64,000 bases of DNA, taken from contig NZ_PJJN01000036.1 in assembly GCF_002929825.1 (NCBI RefSeq), positions 186,001 through 250,000 on the forward strand, written 5' to 3'. Made by a program: the position numbers and the translations under genes. Source of the DNA: Cryobacterium sp. Y29. Its GTDB lineage: Bacteria > Actinomycetota > Actinomycetes > Actinomycetales > Microbacteriaceae. The notes under the pieces are model-generated. The model did no database searches. It saw nothing but the letters and a program-made list of their open reading frames with translations, and was not told where the DNA came from. Of this stretch, positions 7,634-16,450 are shown in pieces. Each line of letters opens with the position of its first letter. Within the stretch, counting starts at the first letter, position 1.

Positions 7634-9358
7634 TCAGACGTCCGTGTCCCACGGGGTGCTGTCGAGATCGCCGCGCAAAGTTCCGGTAGCCGCATCGACC
7701 GCCTCTCCGACAGTGACCGCGAACCGCTCCGGAGGAAACCGCCCGCTCAATCCGTAATCACGCAGGTGGTCTTTCACCGGGCCTTTCATCTCGGCAAAGA
7801 CCAGCGTGATGCCGCGAGAAGCCAGAAAATTGTCGAGTTCGAGCAGTTCTTCCACAGCGGTCGTGTCAATATCGGTGATGGGCTCCGCCGCGAGGATGAC
7901 CGTGTGTATCCCGCTACCGGCAGCCGCGACCGTGGCCCGCACATAGTCGTCGAAGATCCCCCCGTTGGCGAAGAAGAGTGGCGCATCGAAGCGAACGATG
8001 ACGAGGCCGGGCAGCCGTTCGCCCTCCGGATGCCGCGACAGGTCGTGGTAGCCGCGCAGACCGCGGATCCGACCGAGCTCGGCCCGGTAGGGCCGCCAGG
8101 CCTGGCTGACGAATGCGCCGAGCGAGAGAACGATTGCCACGGCGATACCCTCGATCACGCCGACCACCAGCACCCCGAGAAAGGCCGCGAGTGAGAGCGT
8201 TGCATCGATTTTGTTCATGCGCACGAGCGCGATGAACCCTTTCACATCGACGAGCCCGGCCGCGGCGACGATGACGACCGCAGCGATCGCCGCCGAGGGC
8301 AGAAAATCCGTGAGACCGGGCGCGAATAGCATGAAGGCCAGAACGAGGGCAGCACCAACGACTCCGGTGAGCTGGGAGCGAGCCCCCGCCTTCTCGGCGA
8401 CGGGGGTGCGCGAGGACGACGCCGAGACGGGGAATCCACCGAGCAGTCCGCTCGCGATGTTCGACGCGCCGATCGCCCTCATTTCCTGGCTACCGTTGAC
8501 ATTCTCTCCGCGGCGGGCAGCAAACGATCGCGAAAGCACGGCGGTGTCGGCAAAGGCGATGAGCGCGATACCCAGTGCCGGAGCCACTAAAGCCGCCGCA
8601 TCCGCCCACTGCAACCCGCCGAGCGCGGGTGCGGGGAGCCCCTGGGGAAGCGCACCGACAACAGGCAGGGCATCTCTCAGCCCGAAGACCGCGGTCACCG
8701 CCGTCGCGAGTACGACGGCCGCAAGCACACCCGGAATCCGGGTCCTGCGCCACGACAGGACGACAATGACGGCCAGCGAACCGAGCCCGAAGAGCGTCGC
8801 CGTCAGGTTCACCTGCCCGCCGGCGATTCCGGCGAATATCCCGATCGCATCGCGCAGTGCCGAGTCCGGTTCGATGGAGAAGCCGAAAAGGGTGGGCAGC
8901 TGCGACACGATGACCAGCAGGGCGAGAGCGTTGAGGTAGCCGACGCGGATAGGTTTGGAGAGCAGGTCGGTCACGAAACCGAGGCGCAGGACACCACCAA
9001 GCGCGAGAATCAATCCGACCATGATGGCCAGGAGCCCGGCGAGGGCCACCGCGCGCGTATCATCACCGAGAGCGAGAGGCACAATCGCGGCTGCGATGAT
9101 CGGCGCCAGTGCCGAGTCGGGACCAAGCACGAGAATGCGCGACGGCCCGAAGACGGCATAAGCGGCCAGGGGAATGATCGTGGCGTACAGGCCCGATGCC
9201 GGCGGAAGCCCCGCCACCTCGGCGTAGCCGATGCCGACCGGTATGAGCAGAGCGGTCAGGACGACGCCCGCACGCAGGTCGGGCAGTAGCCAGGAACGCC
9301 GGTAGCCGAGCGCCGTGTCGATCCCCGGCACCCACCTCCGCAGCCACGTCGCAGCCAT
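7634..9358 (-). CDS. SulP-family inorganic anion transporter with STAS domain
   Basis: The 574-residue protein has about 12 membrane spans followed by a cytoplasmic STAS domain from about residue 445. The N-terminal SulP signature is visible (LPDLRAGVVLTALLIPVGIGYAEVAGLPPASGLYA region, residues 25-60). The STAS region contains DTTAVEELLELDNFLASRG. Family members carry sulfate, bicarbonate or other anions; nothing here fixes the substrate. The start has a strong Shine-Dalgarno (GGAGAGGAAAGGC). It is divergent from the cox operon, sharing a 194-base upstream region. Confidence 0.9.
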   Translation of the reverse strand: MAATWLRRWVPGIDTALGYRRSWLLPDLRAGVVLTALLIPVGIGYAEVAGLPPASGLYATIIPLAAYAVFGPSRILVLGPDSALAPIIAAAIVPLALGDDTRAVALAGLLAIMVGLILALGGVLRLGFVTDLLSKPIRVGYLNALALLVIVSQLPTLFGFSIEPDSALRDAIGIFAGIAGGQVNLTATLFGLGSLAVIVVLSWRRTRIPGVLAAVVLATAVTAVFGLRDALPVVGALPQGLPAPALGGLQWADAAALVAPALGIALIAFADTAVLSRSFAARRGENVNGSQEMRAIGASNIASGLLGGFPVSASSSRTPVAEKAGARSQLTGVVGAALVLAFMLFAPGLTDFLPSAAIAAVVIVAAAGLVDVKGFIALVRMNKIDATLSLAAFLGVLVVGVIEGIAVAIVLSLGAFVSQAWRPYRAELGRIRGLRGYHDLSRHPEGERLPGLVIVRFDAPLFFANGGIFDDYVRATVAAAGSGIHTVILAAEPITDIDTTAVEELLELDNFLASRGITLVFAEMKGPVKDHLRDYGLSGRFPPERFAVTVGEAVDAATGTLRGDLDSTPWDTDV

Positions 9359-9383
9359 GCCTTTCCTCTCCCGAAACCATCAT

Positions 9384-9406
9384 GGTGCAGGACTCGCTCA
9401 TGCACC
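9384..9406. promoter_or_regulatory. Perfect dyad upstream of the cox operon
   Basis: GGTGCA at 9384-9389 and TGCACC at 9401-9406 form a perfect 6-bp inverted repeat with an 11-nt spacer. It lies about 55 bases upstream of the proposed cox -35 and 26 bases from the sulP start. It could be the binding site of a regulator of either gene; no regulator is encoded next to the operon. Confidence 0.35.
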
Positions 9407-9459
9407 GCGCGAAATACGAAAGTGGCGGCGCCCAACTCCTGCTTGTGCTCTGGTCGACG

Positions 9460-9488
9460 TTGACAGCCACGGTCGCGGGGAGCAAGCT
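9460..9488 (+). promoter_or_regulatory. Candidate cox operon promoter
   Basis: A perfect -35 TTGACA (9460-9465) stands 17 bases from a weak -10 CAAGCT (9483-9488). This would start transcription about 60 bases before coxM. The weak -10 is compatible with an activated promoter. Confidence 0.4.
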
Positions 9489-9552
9489 GAGGCACGACAG
9501 TGTCGCGCAACGACGCGCGGTGCCGTGGAAACTTCTCAGTGAGGAGAAGCCC

Positions 9553-10440
9553 GTGCAGATTCCGGCTCCGTTCGATTACGTTCGTGCCAGTTCGGTTGAC
9601 AATGCCCTCGCCCTGCTTGATCGCCACGGGGCCGAATCCCGGGTGGTCGCCGGCGGACACAGCCTGCTTCCCATGATGAAGCTGCGCCTGGCCCGGCCCG
9701 ACTGGCTCATCGACATCAACGACCTCTACGAGCTGGACTACCTGCTGGTCGATGGTCCGGTACTACGCATCGGCGCGATGACCAGGCACACGACCCTGCT
9801 CCAATCCGGCGACGTGCGGCGCCTGTTCCCCATCATCTGTGACGCCGAACGCGTCATCGCCGACCCGATCGTGCGCAACCGCGGCACCATAGGCGGCTCG
9901 CTCTGCCAAGCCGACCCGGCCGAAGACCTCTCCACGGTGTGCCACGTTCTCGAAGCGGTGGCCGTCGTGCGCGGACCGGCCGGGGAGCGGATGCTGTCGA
10001 TGGCCGAGTTCCACCGCGGCCCGTACGAGACCGCCGTCGCCCAGAACGAACTGCTCATCGAGGTGCGCGTTCCCATTCGGGCCGGCTCCAGCAGCGCCTA
10101 CGAAAAGGTCGAGCGGCGCGTCGGAGACTGGGCTGTCGCCGCGGCCGGCGCGAGCGTGACGCTCGGCGCCGACGGCACCATCAGCGAGGTGGCCGTCGGC
10201 CTCACCGCGGTCGGACTCGAGCGTAACGTGACCGAGGTTGAAGCGGTACTCGTCGGACAGACACCCGATGAAACGCTCTTCGTCGAAGCGGGGCGTCTGG
10301 CGGCACTCGCCTGCGACCCCCTCGCCGACCAACGCGGACCGATCGATTACAAGCGGCACCTCGCCGACGAACTGACCCGCCGTGTGCTGCGGGTCGCGTG
10401 CAGCCGCGCCGCGGCATCCGTTTCCGACATCACGATTTAG
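9553..10440 (+). CDS. coxM: Aerobic CO dehydrogenase, FAD-binding medium subunit
   Basis: The 295-residue protein has both flavin-binding motifs of the CoxM/xanthine dehydrogenase medium subunit family: VVAGGHSLLPMMKLRLARP near residue 30 and the Thr-Ile-Gly-Gly segment NRGTIGGSLCQADPAEDL near 113. It passes electrons from the iron-sulfur subunit to the quinone pool. The GTG start at 9553 is preceded by GAGGAG; the frame is open 57 codons further upstream, but that part has no family features. It is the first gene of the operon, ending 12 bases before coxS. Confidence 0.93.
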   Translation: MQIPAPFDYVRASSVDNALALLDRHGAESRVVAGGHSLLPMMKLRLARPDWLIDINDLYELDYLLVDGPVLRIGAMTRHTTLLQSGDVRRLFPIICDAERVIADPIVRNRGTIGGSLCQADPAEDLSTVCHVLEAVAVVRGPAGERMLSMAEFHRGPYETAVAQNELLIEVRVPIRAGSSSAYEKVERRVGDWAVAAAGASVTLGADGTISEVAVGLTAVGLERNVTEVEAVLVGQTPDETLFVEAGRLAALACDPLADQRGPIDYKRHLADELTRRVLRVACSRAAASVSDITI

Positions 10441-10452
10441 GAGTTGAGCCCG

Positions 10453-10968
10453 ATGCAGATCAGCATGACCATAAACGGCACCGACGTCACCCGCGAAATC
10501 GAACCGCGCGTGCTGCTCGTACACTTCATTCGCGACGACCTGCGGCTCACCGGAACGCACTGGGGCTGCGACACCAGCAACTGTGGCACCTGCGTGGTAC
10601 TGATGGACGGCCAGCCGGTGAAATCCTGCACCGTGCTTGCTGCCATGGCTGACGGGCACACCATCACGACCGTGGAAGGGCTCGCCAACGGCACCACCCT
10701 CGACCCGGTGCAGCAGGGCTTCATGGAGGAGCACGGCCTGCAGTGCGGTTTCTGCACTCCCGGCATGATGCTCACCGCCCGCGCCCTGCTCGACTACAAC
10801 CCGCACCCCGAACCACTGGAGATTCGCGAGGCCATCTCCGGGCAGATCTGCCGCTGCACCGGCTACGCCACCATTGTGCGGTCGATCCAGTGGGCCGCCG
10901 AGCATCCCGCCGGTGCGGCCCCGGAAACGACCACGTCCGAATCAACCGAGCACGAGGTGCACGCATGA
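10453..10968 (+). CDS. coxS: Aerobic CO dehydrogenase, [2Fe-2S] small subunit
   Basis: The 171-residue protein binds two [2Fe-2S] clusters. The plant-ferredoxin-type N-terminal domain supplies Cys39, Cys44, Cys47 and Cys59 (CDTSNCGTC...C). The helical C-terminal domain supplies Cys98, Cys101, Cys133 and Cys135 (CGFC...CRC). All eight ligands are present. The ATG at 10453 is preceded by TAGGAG at the end of coxM; a TTG three codons earlier is a weaker alternative. The stop overlaps the coxL start by ATGA, implying translational coupling. Confidence 0.95.
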   Translation: MQISMTINGTDVTREIEPRVLLVHFIRDDLRLTGTHWGCDTSNCGTCVVLMDGQPVKSCTVLAAMADGHTITTVEGLANGTTLDPVQQGFMEEHGLQCGFCTPGMMLTARALLDYNPHPEPLEIREAISGQICRCTGYATIVRSIQWAAEHPAGAAPETTTSESTEHEVHA

Positions 10969-13358
10969 CCATTCTCGAGGACCGCCCGTCGAACCCGGCC
11001 GCCGGCGACCACGATCGGCCCATCGGCCACGGCCGCATGCAGCGCAAGGAAGACCCGCGTTTCGTGCGCGGCAAGGGCCGTTATGTCGACGACATCGTGC
11101 TACCCGGCATGCTGCACGGCGCCATTCTGCGCGCTCCCGTCGCCCACGCCCGGCTGGTCTCGATCGATACGACCGAGGCGCTCGCGCACCCCAAGGTGCT
11201 CGCCGTGATCACCGGTACCGACCTGCAGGCCCTCGGCTTGGCGTGGGCTCCGACCCTCTCGATGGACGTGCAGGCCGTGCTGGTCACCGACAAGGTGCGC
11301 TTCCAGGGCCAGGAAGTCGCTTTCGTCGTCGCCGAAGACCGCTACGCCGCCCGAGATGCCCTCGAACTGATCCAGGTCGAGTACGACGTGCTACCGCCCG
11401 TCGTCGACGCCCGCAAGGCGATGGATCCGGGTGCTCCCGTCATTCGCGACGACCTCGAGGGCCGCACCGACAACCACATCTTCGACTGGGAAGCCGGCGA
11501 CAAAGCCGAAACGGATGCCGTCTTCGCGAGCGCCGACGTCGTGGTGAAGCAGGAGATCGTCTACCCGCGCGTGCACCCGGCGCCGATGGAAACCTGTGGC
11601 GCCGTCGCCGACTTCGACCCCATCGACGGCCGTCTCACCCTGTACGAGACGACGCAGGCGCCGCACGCCCACCGCACCCTGTTCGCGATGGTCTCCGGCA
11701 TTCCCGAGCACAAGATTCGGGTGGTCTCCCCCGACATCGGCGGCGGGTTCGGTAACAAAGTCGGAATCTACCCGGGCTATATCCTCGCCGTCGTCGGCTC
11801 CATCGTCACCGGCAAACCGGTGAAATGGGTCGAGGACCGCTCCGAGAACCTCATGAGTACCTCGTTCGCCCGCGACTACATCATGCAGGGCGAGATCGCG
11901 GCGACCAAGGACGGCAAGATCCTGGCCCTGCGCACCAACGTACTCGCCGACCACGGCGCGTTCAACGCCACTGCCCAGCCCACCAAATATCCAGCCGGGT
12001 TCTTCCACATCTTCACCGGCAGCTACGACCTCGCCGCAGCGCACTGCACCGTCACGGGCGTGTACACCAACAAGGCCCCGGGCGGGGTGGCCTATGCGTG
12101 TTCCTTCCGGGTCACCGAGGCGGTGTATCTGGTGGAGCGGATGGTCGACATCCTGGCCCGCAAGCTCGACATGGACCCAGCCGAGTTGCGCCTGAAGAAT
12201 TTCATCAAGAAGGAGCAGTTTCCCTACGCCAACAAGACCGGCTGGGAGTACGACTCGGGTGATTACGAACCCACCATGCGGCTGTCGATGAAGATTGCCG
12301 GCTACGACGAACTGCGCCGCGAACAGAAAGAGAAACGCGAACGCGGTGAGCTCATGGGCATCGGCATCTCGTTCTTCACCGAAACGGTCGGTGCCGGCCC
12401 GCGCAAGGACATGGACATTCTCGGACTCGGGATGGCGGACGGCGCCGAACTGCGCATCCACCCCACCGGCAAGGCCGTCGTGCGCATCTCGGTGCAAAGC
12501 CAGGGTCAGGGCCACGAAACGACGTTCGCGCAGATCGTGGCGGAGGAGATCGGCATCCCGCCGGAAGACATCGATGTGGTGCACGGAGACACCGACCAGA
12601 CGCCGTTCGGCCTCGGTACCTATGGCAGCCGGTCCACTCCGGTCAGCGGCGCCGCCGTGGCGCTCGTCGCCCGCAAGGTGCGGGAGAAGGCCCGGTTCAT
12701 CGCCGCGGCCATGCTCGAGACCCGGCCGGAAGACCTCGAGTGGGCGAAGGGCCGCTGGTTCGTCAAGGGCGATCCGCGCGTGGGCAAGACCATGGCCGAG
12801 ATCGCGATGGGCGCCCACGGCACGGTCGCGCTGCCCGAGGGTATCGACGGCAATCTCGACGCCGAGGTCACCTATGATCCGCCCAACCTGACGTTTCCGT
12901 TCGGCGCCTATATCTGCGTCGTCGACATCGACCCGGGTACCGGTCATGTCACGGTGCGCCGCTTCATCGCCGTCGACGACTGCGGCACCCGCATCAACCC
13001 GATGATCATCGAGGGCCAGATTCATGGTGGCCTCACCGACGGTGTCGGCATGGCACTCATGGAGATCATCGAGTTCGACGACGAGGGCAACTGCCTCGGC
13101 GGCTCGTTCATGGACTACCTCATCCCCACCGCCATGGAGGTGCCCGACTGGGAGACCGGCTTCACCGTGACCCCGTCGCCGCACCACCCGATCGGGGCGA
13201 AGGGCGTGGGCGAATCTGCCACGGTCGGGTCACCGCCGGCCGTCGTCAACGCCGTCGTCGATGCCCTCGCCCCGTTCGGGGTCGTGCACATGGATATGCC
13301 CTGCACCCCCGCCAGGGTGTGGGAGGCCATGCAGGGCCGCACGAGACCGCCGGTGTAG
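10965..13358 (+). CDS. coxL: Aerobic CO dehydrogenase, molybdopterin large subunit, form I
   Basis: This 797-residue catalytic subunit of the Mo-Cu CO dehydrogenase contains the active-site loop AYACSFR at residues 376-382. It matches the form I signature AYxCSFR, in which the cysteine (Cys379 here) ligates copper. Form II enzymes have AYRGAGR instead. Molybdopterin-contact segments GGGFGNKVGIY, QSQGQGHETTFAQ and the catalytic glutamate in GAKGVGE near the C terminus are all present. The length is close to the well-studied enzyme (about 800 residues). The start overlaps the coxS stop by 4 bases. True CO oxidation rather than another hydroxylase activity is therefore likely. Confidence 0.95.
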   Translation: MTILEDRPSNPAAGDHDRPIGHGRMQRKEDPRFVRGKGRYVDDIVLPGMLHGAILRAPVAHARLVSIDTTEALAHPKVLAVITGTDLQALGLAWAPTLSMDVQAVLVTDKVRFQGQEVAFVVAEDRYAARDALELIQVEYDVLPPVVDARKAMDPGAPVIRDDLEGRTDNHIFDWEAGDKAETDAVFASADVVVKQEIVYPRVHPAPMETCGAVADFDPIDGRLTLYETTQAPHAHRTLFAMVSGIPEHKIRVVSPDIGGGFGNKVGIYPGYILAVVGSIVTGKPVKWVEDRSENLMSTSFARDYIMQGEIAATKDGKILALRTNVLADHGAFNATAQPTKYPAGFFHIFTGSYDLAAAHCTVTGVYTNKAPGGVAYACSFRVTEAVYLVERMVDILARKLDMDPAELRLKNFIKKEQFPYANKTGWEYDSGDYEPTMRLSMKIAGYDELRREQKEKRERGELMGIGISFFTETVGAGPRKDMDILGLGMADGAELRIHPTGKAVVRISVQSQGQGHETTFAQIVAEEIGIPPEDIDVVHGDTDQTPFGLGTYGSRSTPVSGAAVALVARKVREKARFIAAAMLETRPEDLEWAKGRWFVKGDPRVGKTMAEIAMGAHGTVALPEGIDGNLDAEVTYDPPNLTFPFGAYICVVDIDPGTGHVTVRRFIAVDDCGTRINPMIIEGQIHGGLTDGVGMALMEIIEFDDEGNCLGGSFMDYLIPTAMEVPDWETGFTVTPSPHHPIGAKGVGESATVGSPPAVVNAVVDALAPFGVVHMDMPCTPARVWEAMQGRTRPPV

Positions 13359-13359
13359 C

Positions 13360-14274
13360 ATGCCCGTTGCCCACCCGACCCGCGCGCAAGAGCTCATCGA
13401 GCGCCGCGAAGCGTTCGTGCACGCGACCGTCGTGCGCGCCCAGCGCCCGACGAGCGCGCACGCCGGAGACACTGCGCTCGTTCGTGCGACCGGCGAGATC
13501 GAGGGTTTTGTCGGAGGAACGTGCGTGGAGGCATCCGTTCGCCTGTACAGCCTGCAGGTACTCGCGAGCCGGCAGCCGCTGCTGCTCAAGGTCGTCGCCG
13601 GCGTGCCGTCGAGCACCGTGCGAGACGGCGCGGTCGAGGTCTCCAACCCCTGTGTGAGTGGCGGGGCGATCGAGATCTTTCTTGAGCCGCACCTTCCGCT
13701 GCCCCGAATGATCATCGTCGGCTCGACGCCCGATGCCGAGGCTCTCGCCGCCCTGGCACCGCTCGTCGGCTTCGACCTCATCCAAACGGATGGCGCCTCC
13801 GCCGCCCCGCAGGTCGGCGACGCCGCCCTGATCGTCGCCTCGCACGGCCGGAATGAGGAGCCCGCCCTGCTCGCCGCCCTCGCCGCCGGAGTGCCCTATG
13901 TGGCGCTCGTGGCGAGCCCCAAGCGCGGCGCTGCCGTGCTCGCCTCGCTTGACGTGTCGCCCGAGCAGCGCGCGCGTGTGTTCAGCCCAGCGGGCCTCGA
14001 CCTCGGGGCGCGCACCCCCGGGGAGATCGCGGTGTCGATTTTCGCGCAGCTGGTGCAGGACCGGGCCGGGCACGGGCAACCGCAAGCCGCGGAGGTGGTT
14101 GAGACGGCGACGGCAGTGGACGCGATCGCGATCGACCCCGTCTGCGGCATGACGGTGGCCGCGCTGCCCACGTCGCTGCAGGTGCAGCACAACGGCACGA
14201 CCGTGTACTTCTGCGCGGCGGGCTGCCGCACGGCGTTTGTCGGACATCCGGAGCAGTATGCGACCGCGCGCTAG
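13360..14274 (+). CDS. XdhC/CoxI-family maturation protein fused to a C-terminal YHS domain
   Basis: The 304-residue protein has three parts. Residues about 10-85 are the XdhC_CoxI domain (GGTCVEASVRLY). Residues 110-235 are the XdhC C-terminal Rossmann domain (PRMIIVGST, then GLDLGARTPGEIAVSIFAQL). Residues about 258-304 form a YHS domain with DPVCGM, YFCAAGC and HPEQY, whose cysteines look metal-binding. XdhC proteins bind and help sulfurate the molybdenum cofactor. A YHS domain in the same chain suggests metal handling, possibly copper for the Mo-Cu site, but that is inference. The ATG is one base past the coxL stop. Confidence 0.82.
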   Translation: MPVAHPTRAQELIERREAFVHATVVRAQRPTSAHAGDTALVRATGEIEGFVGGTCVEASVRLYSLQVLASRQPLLLKVVAGVPSSTVRDGAVEVSNPCVSGGAIEIFLEPHLPLPRMIIVGSTPDAEALAALAPLVGFDLIQTDGASAAPQVGDAALIVASHGRNEEPALLAALAAGVPYVALVASPKRGAAVLASLDVSPEQRARVFSPAGLDLGARTPGEIAVSIFAQLVQDRAGHGQPQAAEVVETATAVDAIAIDPVCGMTVAALPTSLQVQHNGTTVYFCAAGCRTAFVGHPEQYATAR

Positions 14275-14289
14275 GGGCCCGGTTGCCCG

Positions 14290-15201
14290 GTGCCGGCGAT
14301 GGTGATGGTGACCGTGCCCGAGTTGGTGCCGTCCGTCGGCGCGCTGCAGCGTGCCCTCGATGCCGAGGACTACCTCGCCGATGAGGGCCTCGCGACCGCC
14401 GTATTCCTGGCCGTGCGCATGCAGCAGCCGCTCCTGCTCGAGGGTGAACCCGGGGTGGGCAAGACCGAGATCGCCAAGGCGCTCGCACGGCTGCTCGATA
14501 CCGAACTGTTTCGATTGCAGTGCTACGAGGGAATCAGCGCTGGAGAGGCACTCTACGAGTGGAACTATCCGCGGCAACTGCTCGGCATTCGCCTGGCCGA
14601 AGCGCGTGGGGTGGAACTGGCCGAAACGGAGCTGTTCGGGCGCGACTATCTGCTGCGTCGCCCGCTGTTGCGGGCCATCGAACACGCCGGCCCGCGTCCG
14701 GCCGTGCTGTTGCTCGACGAGATCGACCGGGCCGACGCCGAATTCGAAGCCTTCACCTTTGAGCTGCTGGCCGAGGCGGCGGTCACCATTCCCGAGCTCG
14801 GAACCGTCACGGCGGAGCATCCGCCGATCGTGATTCTGACGAGCAATCGCACCCGCGACCTGCACGACGCCCTCACCCGGCGCTGCCTGTATCACTGGAT
14901 CGACTACCCGGAGCCGGAGCGGATCGCGCAGATCGTGCGCCGCCGGGTGCCGAGCAGCTCGCAGGCACTCGCGACCGAGGCCGCGGCGGCGATCACCCGG
15001 TTGCGATCGCTCGACCTCGTGAAGCCGCCGGGTATCGCCGAGGCCATCGACTGGGTCAGCGCCCTCGGAGTGCTCGGCATCGCGCAGATCAGCGGCCACG
15101 CGGTCGAGCAGACCTGGGGCTCCGTGCTCAAGAACCGGGACGACCTGGATCTCGCTGCTGCCCGCGGCGGTGGCTGGGTGGCGGAGGCCGCGCATGGATG
15201 A
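14290..15201 (+). CDS. coxD: MoxR-type AAA+ ATPase, CoxD-like
   Basis: The 303-residue protein has Walker A GEPGVGKT at residues 52-59, Walker B LLLLDEIDRAD near 140, and sensor ILTSNRTRDL near 180. This is the MoxR/CoxD subgroup. In aerobic CO dehydrogenase systems CoxD is needed to build the copper-sulfur part of the active site, working with the VWA protein encoded next. GTG 14290 is taken as start; ATG codons at 14299 and 14305 are alternatives. The stop overlaps the coxE start. Confidence 0.88.
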   Translation: MPAMVMVTVPELVPSVGALQRALDAEDYLADEGLATAVFLAVRMQQPLLLEGEPGVGKTEIAKALARLLDTELFRLQCYEGISAGEALYEWNYPRQLLGIRLAEARGVELAETELFGRDYLLRRPLLRAIEHAGPRPAVLLLDEIDRADAEFEAFTFELLAEAAVTIPELGTVTAEHPPIVILTSNRTRDLHDALTRRCLYHWIDYPEPERIAQIVRRRVPSSSQALATEAAAAITRLRSLDLVKPPGIAEAIDWVSALGVLGIAQISGHAVEQTWGSVLKNRDDLDLAAARGGGWVAEAAHG

Positions 15202-16450
15202 CCGCGGTCTTTATCGACCGATCGAAGCGGCCGCCCTCGCCGCCGGCTTCAGCACGGCCCTGCACCGGGCCGGTCTGCCGGTATCGCCGGACCGCGCGGC
15301 CCGACTGGCCGAGGCGCTGCGGCTGGTCCCGCCGACCGACCGGGCCGCCCTGTACTGGGCGTGCCGGATCGTGTTCGTCTCCCGGCACCAGCATCTTGCC
15401 CGCTTCGACGCGGTGTTCAGCGCCGTGTTCGACGGCCGGCTCGACCCGGCCGAAGCACGCGGTGACCCGAACGCTCCCCCGGCGATCGGCTCCGAGATGC
15501 GCACGAAAGCTGCCCCGCCAACCAACCGCCCGGTCTCTGCCCCCCAGTTGCAGCCAGAAGCTCGCCCGCCGGCTCCGTTGCCCGGTTTCGACGACTCGGG
15601 CGACGGCGACGGTCCCGAGCGCGACGCGATCCTTGCCATGGCCGCCAACGACGAGCACTTGCACGAGATCGCGTTCGCCGACCTCGACCCCGAGGAACTG
15701 GCCCGCCTGCGCCGGCTCGTCGCCCGCATCGTACTGTCGACGCCGACGCGGCTGAGCCGCCGGACCCATCCGTCGCCGCACAGCCGCGACCGGCTCGATG
15801 TGGCCCGCACCGTGCGGGCCGCGCAGGGCACCGGCGGCGACCCGATCACCCTGCACTACGCCCGCCGCCGCCCGAAGCCGCGCCGGCTGGTGCTGCTCTG
15901 CGACGTGTCGGGCTCGATGGAACCGTACACGAGGGTCTTCCTGTCGCTGCTGCAGGGTGCGGCGTCCGGCGCCCAGGCCGAAGCGTTCGTGTTCTCAACG
16001 CGTCTCACCCGGCTGACCCGCCAGCTGGCCGTACGCGACCCGGACCAGGCGCTCGCGCAGGCGTCCGCCACCGTGACCGACTGGGCCGGCGGCACCCGGC
16101 TGGCGGCCAGCATCCGCCGGTTCATCGACGACTTCGGGCGGCGCGGCCTGGCTCGCGGCGCGGTGGTCGTGCTGTTCTCCGACGGATGGGCACAGGACGA
16201 CCCGGCCGACGTCGACGCCCAGATGGCACGACTGCGCCGGCTCGCGCATCGCATTGTCTGGGTGAATCCGCGCAAAGCCGCCGCCGACTTCCGGCCGCTC
16301 GTCGGCGGTATGGCCGCCGCCCTGCCCTACTGCGACGCGTTTGTCAGCGGGCACAACTACGCGGCCCTCGTCGAGGTGGCGGCCGCCATTCGCGGCGACC
16401 CGTCGGCATCCGCTCGACCATCCGTAACCATCCAGCAGAGGATACCCTGA
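15194..16450 (+). CDS. coxE: VWA domain protein, CoxE-like
   Basis: The 418-residue protein has a C-terminal von Willebrand A domain. The MIDAS motif DVSGS begins at residue 237, followed by FSTRLTRLTRQL, a Thr in WAGGTRLAASI, and FSDGWAQDDP. The first 200 residues are helical with a Pro-rich linker near 110-135. CoxE proteins pair with the CoxD ATPase as a MoxR-VWA chaperone system that matures the CO dehydrogenase active site. The start at 15194 overlaps the coxD stop by 8 bases, and the TGA overlaps the coxG ATG by one base. Confidence 0.87.
   Translation: MDDRGLYRPIEAAALAAGFSTALHRAGLPVSPDRAARLAEALRLVPPTDRAALYWACRIVFVSRHQHLARFDAVFSAVFDGRLDPAEARGDPNAPPAIGSEMRTKAAPPTNRPVSAPQLQPEARPPAPLPGFDDSGDGDGPERDAILAMAANDEHLHEIAFADLDPEELARLRRLVARIVLSTPTRLSRRTHPSPHSRDRLDVARTVRAAQGTGGDPITLHYARRRPKPRRLVLLCDVSGSMEPYTRVFLSLLQGAASGAQAEAFVFSTRLTRLTRQLAVRDPDQALAQASATVTDWAGGTRLAASIRRFIDDFGRRGLARGAVVVLFSDGWAQDDPADVDAQMARLRRLAHRIVWVNPRKAAADFRPLVGGMAAALPYCDAFVSGHNYAALVEVAAAIRGDPSASARPSVTIQQRIP

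Noticed and set aside
9382-9552. N-terminal extension of coxM starting at 9382
   Set aside because: These 57 codons contain the dyad and promoter signals, show no family similarity, and the GTG at 9553 has a proper Shine-Dalgarno.
11391-13187. 598-residue minus-strand open frame
   Set aside because: It lies entirely antisense to coxL and has the His/Asp/Gly-rich composition typical of reverse-frame reads in high-GC genes.
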